NCBI RefSeq assembly: GCF_000939975.1
Contig: NZ_LK391969.1
Coordinates: forward strand, 62,001 to 126,000
Reading direction: 5' to 3'
Origin: Pseudomonas saudimassiliensis
GTDB lineage: Bacteria; Pseudomonadota; Gammaproteobacteria; Pseudomonadales; Pseudomonadaceae
Length of the DNA stretch: 64,000 nt
This document shows, one piece after another, positions 56,563 through 64,000 of the stretch. A program made the position numbers and the translations under genes. How positions within the stretch are numbered: the first letter of the stretch is position 1; the number at the start of each line of letters is the position of its first letter. A model generated the notes under the pieces. It had not been told where the DNA came from and did not search any database. It saw only the letters and a program-made list of their open reading frames with translations.

Positions 56563-57057
56563 ATGAACTTACGACTGTTATTTCCCGCTGTTGTGGGGTT
56601 AACCCTTGCTGGCTGCGCCACCGCCCCGGCGGATTGCACCTTTGCTGATCGTGATCCAAGTCTGATTGCAAAGGTTCGTTGCGATCATTCCGGCGGTTAC
56701 AGCGAACAGGTACGTTTGCGTGAACAGGAGCTGCTGGATGCCCGCGCGGAAAATGAACTCTTTCACCGGGTTTATGAAGAGATCAAGGCGCAGCAGCAGG
56801 CTACTCGCCAGAGCCTCGAAGCCCAGCGAGCACATCAGGCAAGCCTGCTGCAATCACTGAACGCGTTGCTGATTCAGCTCAAGACCAGGCACGCCCATAA
56901 AAGCGAGGTTCAGCAGCAGATCACCAGCCTGGAACAGGAGCTCAGGCTGAGTCCCTCCGGTACTGGCAATCCCGCCGATGTTGAAGCGCGCCGGCAGGAG
57001 CTCAGGGAGCTTCAGCAGAAGGTCAGCCGTCTGCAGCTGAGCCTGGGTTACGAGTAA
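56563..57057 (+). CDS. Second coiled-coil lipoprotein of the Srf operon
   Basis: 164 residues from ATG 56563 (GAGG upstream). Lipobox LAGC at residues 14-17. The body is a helical, Gln/Glu-rich coiled coil (about 45-160). It follows the preceding lipoprotein after 10 bases. The residue after the Cys is Ala, compatible with outer-membrane sorting. Family not recognised. Confidence 0.75.
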   Translation: MNLRLLFPAVVGLTLAGCATAPADCTFADRDPSLIAKVRCDHSGGYSEQVRLREQELLDARAENELFHRVYEEIKAQQQATRQSLEAQRAHQASLLQSLNALLIQLKTRHAHKSEVQQQITSLEQELRLSPSGTGNPADVEARRQELRELQQKVSRLQLSLGYE

Positions 57058-57116
57058 CCGGCCCATGCTTTCCCGAGGCCGTCACTGACGGCCTTCATTT
57101 CTCAGGAATTCACTTG

Positions 57117-58361
57117 ATGCAGCGGGTGACACGCGACGCGATAACCTATCCCCGGCAGGCACTCTCGGCGCTGGATGCCAAGGTCGAACTGATACGCCGG
57201 CATTTCCCGCCGAGCATTGCCAGTCTCTACGCTGTGCCGCGCACAGGTGAGGACGGCAGCCTGCAGTGGTGGTCCGGCCTGGGCGGCCAGCCGCACCTCT
57301 ATGCTGAGTTGAGCAATGACCAGCAAGGTCGCTTGCTGGAGAAATACCAGCAGCGCCAGCACGCCATCGGCAACCTGGCAGGCGAGCTGCAGAGACGCGG
57401 CATGGAACAGGATGCTGAGCGTTTACGCAGCCTGATCGGTCCGCCGGATCTGGCCAATCTGTACAGCCTCAACGATGAGCCGCTGGTCGTGCGTTGGGGG
57501 CTGCCACCGCCGCCTGTGGTTACGTCCGCCGCGCCTGCACCGCCGCCGCGGGTGGACCCTGTGCCCGCCAGAGCCTGGTGGCTGCGCCTGCGGTTGTCAT
57601 GGCTACTCTTGCCCCTGCTGTTGTTGCTGCTGCTCTGGCTGGCCTGGTTCTGGCGGGGTTACCTGTTAAATCTGGTTCATCCCGCGTCCATGACCAGTTA
57701 CGCCTGTCACCCAGAAGGCACGCGCCCACCGGATTTCGCGGTAGTGCTGGATACCTCCGGTTCGATGAACTTCAATATCGACGCCACGCCTGACGACGAG
57801 CTGTGGATGAACAACATAGGCGATCGTCTGCCGGTTACCAATCCTCGTCAGGTTCGTATTCTCAGTGAGCCGACCCGTTTGAGCGTCGCCAAGCAGGCCT
57901 TCTCCGGCATGCTTGAACACCTTCACTCTGATGTTGACACCCGTTTGATCACCTTTGACGGCTGCTATAACCAGATCGATCATGGTTTATATGACGACAG
58001 CAAGCGGGCGCTGCTCCAGCACAGGGTGCATCAGCTCGAAGCCGCTGCCGGTACGCCGCTGGCCAGTAGTCTGGAAGCGGCCGCCAGCAGGGTAGATGGG
58101 CGTCTGCGCGATGCGCTGGTGGTGATGTTCGTTGACGGTGAAGATGGCTGCGGGCGCAATGCCTGCGCCGTATCCCGCAGTATCGCCCGTCAGCAACCGC
58201 GCTTGCGGGTCAATGTGGTCAACATCAGCGATAGCGAGCTTTCCAACTGCATCGCGGACAACACGGGCGGGCGTGTGTATACCGCACGGGACGCAGACCA
58301 GGTGACAAGTATGCTGCGTGAAGCCAGCCAGGAAGTGTCCGCCAGCCCGCAATGCCCTTGA
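57117..58361 (+). CDS. Membrane-anchored vWA protein with SrfA-like N-terminal domain
   Basis: 414 residues from ATG 57117. The cytoplasmic part (1-150) parallels SrfA: LYAVPRTGEDGSLQWWSG and LYSLNDEPLVVRWGL align with LAIPQSDELGNRIDWYSG and YLVNGKPVLTFWGF. One helix (about 160-182) is followed by a periplasmic vWA domain (about 205-400) with MIDAS motif DTSGS, VVMFVDGEDGCGRNAC and paired Cys. It ends the operon; a hairpin follows. The likeness to SrfA suggests both bind the same cytoplasmic partner. Confidence 0.82.
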   Translation: MQRVTRDAITYPRQALSALDAKVELIRRHFPPSIASLYAVPRTGEDGSLQWWSGLGGQPHLYAELSNDQQGRLLEKYQQRQHAIGNLAGELQRRGMEQDAERLRSLIGPPDLANLYSLNDEPLVVRWGLPPPPVVTSAAPAPPPRVDPVPARAWWLRLRLSWLLLPLLLLLLLWLAWFWRGYLLNLVHPASMTSYACHPEGTRPPDFAVVLDTSGSMNFNIDATPDDELWMNNIGDRLPVTNPRQVRILSEPTRLSVAKQAFSGMLEHLHSDVDTRLITFDGCYNQIDHGLYDDSKRALLQHRVHQLEAAAGTPLASSLEAAASRVDGRLRDALVVMFVDGEDGCGRNACAVSRSIARQQPRLRVNVVNISDSELSNCIADNTGGRVYTARDADQVTSMLREASQEVSASPQCP

Positions 58362-58364
58362 GCG

Positions 58365-58397
58365 CCTCCCATCCAGAGTCGAGCGCTGGATGGGAGG
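58365..58397. terminator. Hairpin between the Srf operon and the lipoprotein trio
   Basis: CCTCCCATCCAG and CTGGATGGGAGG form a perfect 12-bp stem with a nine-base loop, between two convergent transcription units. There is no long T-run, but the stem strength and position favour termination. Confidence 0.6.
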
Positions 58398-58403
58398 TGG
58401 ATG

Positions 58404-59057
58404 TTACTGACGTGCGTACGTGGGTGAGCGGGGGCCCTGGAGGATCCCGTTAGGCATGCCTGCCGACAGCAGCCGGGTGCTGGTGATTCCCGCAATCTGG
58501 TGGCTGCGATCACTGAGAGAGTTGGCGACCTGGTCCACCAATGCCTGCACCAGCATGCCAACCAGTCCTCCAGTGGAGTTGTTGTTCTGCTCGGTGCTGG
58601 ATGCGGTGGCGGCTCCTTTCCAGAGCAACTTGCCGTTACGCATATCAATCAGGGATGCTTCAGCCGTGACCCGGGTATCGCTGGCCAGTAGCTGGTAGCT
58701 GGTGCCGTACTGGTTGACGGTGATGTACAGGGCGGCGTCAGCACCGAATACCTCGTACAGCTTGTCCAGTGGCAGGCCCTGAATGTCTTCAGGGTTGACC
58801 ATGCCGTTTTCACGGAAGGTCTCATCCACTACGGCGACTGGAAGTACGTAGTAGCCGGATTCGGCGAGTGGGTAGGTGACTTGAGAGAGAAAGCTGTAGC
58901 TGGCTTTGACATCAAGCGATCGATTGACTGGGGGTAATACCACGATGGAGCGTGGATTGCTTTCATGGAAAGCAGAGTAGTCGTAAGGCGTTGGGGTGGC
59001 ACAGCCAGTCAACAGGGCGGCTATACCTATCAGCAGCAAGGCGGAAGCTCTCATCAT
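58404..59057 (-). CDS. DUF799 (GNA1162-like) lipoprotein
   Basis: 217 residues. Lipobox LLTGC near residue 19. The body shows PRSIVVLPPVNRSLDVKASYSFLSQVTYPLAESGYYVLPVAVVDETFRENG, the pattern of DUF799/GNA1162 lipoproteins, known in Neisseria as a surface antigen. The start at 59057 overlaps the upstream stop (ATGA). It is the third gene of a three-gene lipoprotein operon on the reverse strand. Confidence 0.88.
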   Translation of the reverse strand: MMRASALLLIGIAALLTGCATPTPYDYSAFHESNPRSIVVLPPVNRSLDVKASYSFLSQVTYPLAESGYYVLPVAVVDETFRENGMVNPEDIQGLPLDKLYEVFGADAALYITVNQYGTSYQLLASDTRVTAEASLIDMRNGKLLWKGAATASSTEQNNNSTGGLVGMLVQALVDQVANSLSDRSHQIAGITSTRLLSAGMPNGILQGPRSPTYARQ

Positions 59058-59416
59058 TGCGACACGTCCTTCTGTGCTTTGAGAATGTAATTCATGAAGT
59101 GCGCGGATTCCGGGAAGAGTGCTTTCTCCGCCGCAAACTGGGCATGAGCATCCTGCTCCCGGCCGACGTTGTAATAGAGCATACCCAGATGGGCGTGCAT
59201 GCCGGGGGGCACGCTCACACCGCGAGCCTGGGCCTTGTCTGCCGCCTGTTCCAGGGCCTGAATCTGTTCGCCCAGATTGGCGCTGTCGGCCTGGTAGTGC
59301 TGATAAACCGATGGCTGGTAAGCATCCCATTGGTACAGCTGTGGTGGCGCCTGGACGCAGCCGGTAGCGAGTGCAGCCAGCAATAGCAGGCCGCTGGTCT
59401 TGATGCTTGTGTGCAT
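59054..59416 (-). CDS. DUF4810 lipoprotein
   Basis: 120 residues from ATG 59416. Lipobox ATGC at residues 17-20. LYQWDAYQPSVYQHYQ and the TPR-like helical remainder (PPGMHAHLGMLYYNVGREQDAHAQFAAEKALFPES) match DUF4810. It is the middle gene of the trio. Confidence 0.87.
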   Translation of the reverse strand: MHTSIKTSGLLLLAALATGCVQAPPQLYQWDAYQPSVYQHYQADSANLGEQIQALEQAADKAQARGVSVPPGMHAHLGMLYYNVGREQDAHAQFAAEKALFPESAHFMNYILKAQKDVSQ

Positions 59417-59430
59417 ATTACTTCCTTGTA

Positions 59431-60102
59431 TTACTGGGCCGGACGCCATGCCCCGTTGTCTACGCCATTGACCAGATTGTTGACCGCTTCGCGGATGGCC
59501 AGATCCAGCACCTTGCCGTTGAGCGTCGCGTCATAACCCGCTGTTCCGCCAAAGCCGATAACTTCGCGGTTGGACAGTTCATACTCGCCAGCGCCCTGTA
59601 CCGAATAGGCAACTTCCGAGGTGCGTACGTCGACCACATTCAGCGCTACCTTGGCGTAAGCTACCTGGGTCATGCCGCGACCGAGAATGCCGAACAGCTG
59701 CTGGTCGCCTACGGTCTTGCGCCCGAACTCGGTGACATCACCGGTGATGACGAAGGAGGCACCTTTCAGTTGCTGTTGCTGACCGCTGATGCCTGCTTCG
59801 GCACGGATTTCATCCATGTTGGTCCGATCCAGCACGTTGAAGCGGTTGGTCTGCTGCAAGTGGGTGACCAGAGTGGTTTTAGCCTGATTGCCCAGTCGGT
59901 CGACACCATCGGAAAAGATGCCGCGCTGGAAGCTGGAGCGGTTATCAAACTTGCCGACAGCTATCGGGCTGCGTTGTCCCTGATATTGGCTGCCGTAGCT
60001 GGCAACCTTCGCCACTTCTACGGAGCGCGAGCTCTCGGTGGCGCAACCGGCAAGTACGGCCAATGCAGACACTGCAATGGCCGGGGTGAGGAGCCTTTTC
60101 AT
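59431..60102 (-). CDS. CsgG/HfaB-family lipoprotein
   Basis: 223 residues. Lipobox VLAGC at residues 16-20. The CsgG-like core has IAVGKFDNRSSF, LVTHLQQTNRFNVLDRTN and VITGDVTEFGRK. CsgG proteins form outer-membrane secretion channels or bind other lipoproteins. It is the first gene of the trio with DUF4810 and DUF799, a grouping also found in Neisseria, Vibrio and Shewanella. The region 60103-60334 upstream holds its promoter. Confidence 0.88.
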   Translation of the reverse strand: MKRLLTPAIAVSALAVLAGCATESSRSVEVAKVASYGSQYQGQRSPIAVGKFDNRSSFQRGIFSDGVDRLGNQAKTTLVTHLQQTNRFNVLDRTNMDEIRAEAGISGQQQQLKGASFVITGDVTEFGRKTVGDQQLFGILGRGMTQVAYAKVALNVVDVRTSEVAYSVQGAGEYELSNREVIGFGGTAGYDATLNGKVLDLAIREAVNNLVNGVDNGAWRPAQ

Positions 60103-60316
60103 TCTAGAATCCCTTCTATTGAGTGACGGGTTGATTTTTCAGCTAGCTAGGAGCAACGTTGATAGGAGGGGTAGAAGGGTAATGATATTGTCTTGATATT
60201 ACAATGGGCAGATAGCGGCCATTTTTTATGCACCTGACTCACTCTCAGCATGATTGTCTGGCGCATCATCTGCTTGATGTTGAGCGCTCTGCAGCCAGCG
60301 GTACGGGGCTGTTGAC

Positions 60317-60436
60317 TCGTGCTGCGTCACAATATCACCCTGCTATCCGTATCTGATGAGTGTTCAGAGGATAGCCCCGTTTGCGGTAAAAACGAAACCG
60401 TTCCCGCGCCGGGACCAGGATCGGGTCGTGTTCCAC
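60317..60436. repeat. Right copy of the 120-bp holC direct repeat
   Basis: It is the same-orientation partner of 39933-40052. This copy forms the real 3' end of holC and extends a few codons into a lost downstream gene: the reverse strand still reads V-T-Q-H-E-S, like the start of the protein at 39482. Confidence 0.85.
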
Positions 60437-60766
60437 CAGTATTTCCGCCAGGCGGTTGAAGCGGCTGAAGAAATCCGGGGTGTCGTTGCTCAGGTTGATC
60501 AGCAGATCGTGGTGGGGTGAAGGGTCATGTCCCCACCCGCACACGACGGCCTCGTTCGGCTGGTCGGAATGCAGCGCATGGGGCAGGAAGCTGTCCGGCC
60601 GGAACGACCACAACAACGCATCCAGCTGGCTGGCCTCGGCTTCGTCGGCGCAGTGCAGATAGACATGCCGGTTCTGTTGCCACGCCTTGTGGGCGAGGCG
60701 GCAGGCATACTGCAGCCGCGCCTCGGGGCTGGGGCTGTTGAGAATGTAGAAGTCGATTCGGGTCAT
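60335..60766 (-). CDS. holC: DNA polymerase III chi subunit
   Basis: 143 residues from ATG 60766. MTRIDFYILNSPSPEARLQYACRLAHKAW, VYLHCADEAEASQLDALLW, FLPHAL and the C-terminal FRFYRKRGYPL are the HolC pattern. The chi subunit links the clamp loader to SSB. Intact and downstream of pepA as usual, but its own downstream neighbour is now 20 kb away. Its 3' end appears again at 39950-40052 with three residue changes. Confidence 0.92.
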   Translation of the reverse strand: MTRIDFYILNSPSPEARLQYACRLAHKAWQQNRHVYLHCADEAEASQLDALLWSFRPDSFLPHALHSDQPNEAVVCGWGHDPSPHHDLLINLSNDTPDFFSRFNRLAEILVEHDPILVPARERFRFYRKRGYPLNTHQIRIAG

Positions 60767-60964
60767 GGGCGCCGTTGGGTGTGGAGTGTACGGTTGAGAG
60801 TTCGTGCAAGGACATATCGACGGCTTGGCATTCGTGTATTGCCGATTTCGGTAACGCCGATCACAGACACGCAGCAAGTACATCCCTGTAGCTCGCGATA
60901 GCCATCTCTGGCTATCGACGGTCGGTGATTGGCGCTACACGACCCGGCTGAAATGCTCCGTAAC

Positions 60965-62506
<1,542 letters not shown>

Positions 62507-62619
62507 TTATGGCCGACATAGTGCCGGCTCGGGTCAGGCAGCTGCATTCAGTCAGGCTGTAGCTGCATTCTGGCCTATTCCCGAGAGCCCTTAAAGCCCC
62601 CGGATTCAAGGAAACCAAT

Positions 62620-63723
62620 GTGATCGTATTCCGATACCTCAGCCGCGAGGTGCTGACCACGCTTGCAGCCGTCAGCGGCGTGCTGCTGCTGATCATCATG
62701 AGCGGCCGCTTCATCAAGTACCTGGCCCAGGCGGCGGCGGGGCAGCTGGACCCCGGCGTGCTGTTCACCATCATGGGGTATCGCCTGCCAGGCTTCGTGG
62801 TACTCATCCTGCCGCTGGGCATGTTCCTCGGCATCCTGCTGGCCCACGGTCGCATGTACCTGGACAGCGAAATGGCGGTGCTATCGGCCACCGGGGTCAG
62901 TGACCGCAAGATCCTCGCCTACACCCAGGGGCCGGCCCTGTTAGTGGCGCTGCTGGTCGCCTGGCTCAGCCTATGGGTGGCGCCGGCCGGCGTGCTCAAG
63001 ACCCAGCAGCTGTTCAACGAGCAGGATGCCATGACCGAGTTCGATACCCTGGCGGCCGGACGCTTCCAGTCGCTGGGTAGCGGCCTGCGCGTGACCTATG
63101 CCGGCGGACTGTCGGATGACCGTACCGAGCTGGAAACCATCTTCATTGCGGAAAGCACTGGCTCGGGCGAGGACGCCAGTGTCGGCGTGTTGGTGGCCGA
63201 GAGCGGGCGACAGCAGATGAACACGGACGGCAGTCGTTATCTGGTTCTGCAAAACGGCTATCGCTACGACGGTCGCCCCGGCTCGGCGGATTTCCGTACC
63301 ATTCAGTACGATACCTACGGTGTGCTCCTGCCCAAGCCCGAAGTCGTGACCGAAGTGACTGATCGCGAGGCGATGGCCTCCACGGACCTGCTTGGCAGCC
63401 CAGATCTGCGCAACCGGGCCGAGTTGCAGTGGCGACTGGCGATCCCGCTACTGGTGCCCATAGTGGCGTTCTTCGCGGTGCCGCTGGCGCGGGTCAATCC
63501 CCGGCAGGGGCGCTTCCTCAAGCTCCTGCCCGCGATCATTCTGTACATGGCTTATCTGGCCATGCTGGTCAGCGCCCGCGGCTGGATGGAGGCGGGCAAG
63601 ACGCCGGCAGCGCTGGGGCTCTGGTGGGTTCATGGGGTGTTTCTGACGATCGGTGTGCTCCTCAACTTCCGCGTGCTGACTGCGCCCAGTGCACCTGCAG
63701 GAGGCCGGCATGCGGCTGCTTGA
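62620..63723 (+). CDS. lptF: LPS export permease LptF
   Basis: 367 residues from GTG 62620. Six helices (three at each end) enclose the periplasmic jellyroll domain (about 130-260). MYLDSEMAVLSATGVS is the coupling-helix region. Part of the LptB2FG complex that lifts lipopolysaccharide from the inner membrane. It overlaps lptG by 14 bases. Confidence 0.95.
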   Translation: MIVFRYLSREVLTTLAAVSGVLLLIIMSGRFIKYLAQAAAGQLDPGVLFTIMGYRLPGFVVLILPLGMFLGILLAHGRMYLDSEMAVLSATGVSDRKILAYTQGPALLVALLVAWLSLWVAPAGVLKTQQLFNEQDAMTEFDTLAAGRFQSLGSGLRVTYAGGLSDDRTELETIFIAESTGSGEDASVGVLVAESGRQQMNTDGSRYLVLQNGYRYDGRPGSADFRTIQYDTYGVLLPKPEVVTEVTDREAMASTDLLGSPDLRNRAELQWRLAIPLLVPIVAFFAVPLARVNPRQGRFLKLLPAIILYMAYLAMLVSARGWMEAGKTPAALGLWWVHGVFLTIGVLLNFRVLTAPSAPAGGRHAAA

Positions 63724-64000
63724 TCGCCATATCGGCAAGACCGTCTTCCTCAGCGTGCTGACAGTGGCGGTGATCGTGGTGGGTCTCGACCTCTTGTTCG
63801 CCTATATCAGTGAACTCGAAGACCTGGAAGGCGGCTACGGCGCTGTCGAGGCGCTGACCTATATCCTCCTGACCACCCCGCGGCGTCTCTACGAGCTGCT
63901 TCCGATGGCCGCACTGGTCGGCTGCCTGATTGGCCTGGGCACGCTGGCAAGCAACTCGGAACTGACGGTGATGCGCGCCTCGGGGGTATCCATCGCCCGC
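63710..64000 (+). CDS. lptG: LPS export permease LptG (partial)
   Basis: 97 codons from ATG 63710, cut by the window end. The first two helices and the NSELTVMRASGVSI coupling motif are visible. It completes the LptFG pair; GGAGG lies upstream inside lptF. Confidence 0.93.
   Translation, partial: MRLLDRHIGKTVFLSVLTVAVIVVGLDLLFAYISELEDLEGGYGAVEALTYILLTTPRRLYELLPMAALVGCLIGLGTLASNSELTVMRASGVSIAR

Noticed and set aside
40053..60316. Treating the island as a prophage or ICE
   Set aside because: No integrase, capsid, terminase, relaxase or type IV secretion genes are visible; only the repeats suggest mobility.

Overview
The window comes from a GC-rich gammaproteobacterium, most likely Pseudomonadaceae and possibly a marine or halotolerant lineage (inference). 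The backbone gene set lptF-lptG, pepA, holC, a small gene, valS and a TrpXYZ-type ABC transporter matches the order I know from Pseudomonas. NhaD, a BetT-like BCCT carrier, a barnase/barstar pair and an ANR/DNR-type box before nirK fit the same picture.

Layout. 1-12022: backbone genes, namely nucleoid protein YejK (cut by the window edge), a ChaN-like protein, an SLC13 permease, a YnfA-like protein, NhaD, a Rof-like Rho antiterminator, a three-gene ABC transporter and valS. 12617-17537: an integron gene-cassette array with six attC sites and no integrase gene in the window. Its cassettes carry a KTSC protein, unknown proteins, small membrane proteins and two TIR-like nucleotide-binding proteins. 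17558-24151: an Mrr N-terminal fragment, a secreted barnase-like RNase with its barstar, a PstS-like/OmpA fusion, an MgtC/DUF4010 protein, a cold-shock protein, and a TetR regulator facing a TorF-type porin across a 33-bp palindrome. 24184-31279: a serine hydrolase and the four-gene ligase-associated DNA repair cluster (exonuclease, ATP-dependent ligase, Lhr-like helicase, PdeM). 31341-39470: an SDR enzyme, several small proteins, a NirK with an extra N-terminal cupredoxin, YetF and DUF4112 proteins and a BCCT transporter. 39482-60766: the gene normally next to holC, then a 20-kb island lying between two copies of the holC 3' end. 60335-64000: holC, pepA, lptF and the start of lptG.

The 20-kb island holds a paralogous SDR gene, two small AT-rich membrane proteins, and a large Srf-type operon (42145-58361). 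That operon encodes SrfA, the actin/Hsp70-like SrfB, the P-loop protein SrfC, two membrane-anchored or secreted vWA proteins, a LolD/FtsX-type ABC pair, an FGE-fold periplasmic protein, and two coiled-coil lipoproteins. A convergent trio of lipoproteins (CsgG-like, DUF4810, DUF799) closes the island. Taken together the products span cytoplasm, inner membrane, periplasm and probably outer membrane, which suggests one envelope-spanning machine of unknown job.

The strongest observations are: (1) cassette boundaries that can be proved from R''/R' complementarity, (2) the Srf operon, whose first and last proteins share a cytoplasmic domain, and (3) the diverged 120-bp holC repeat bracketing that island.
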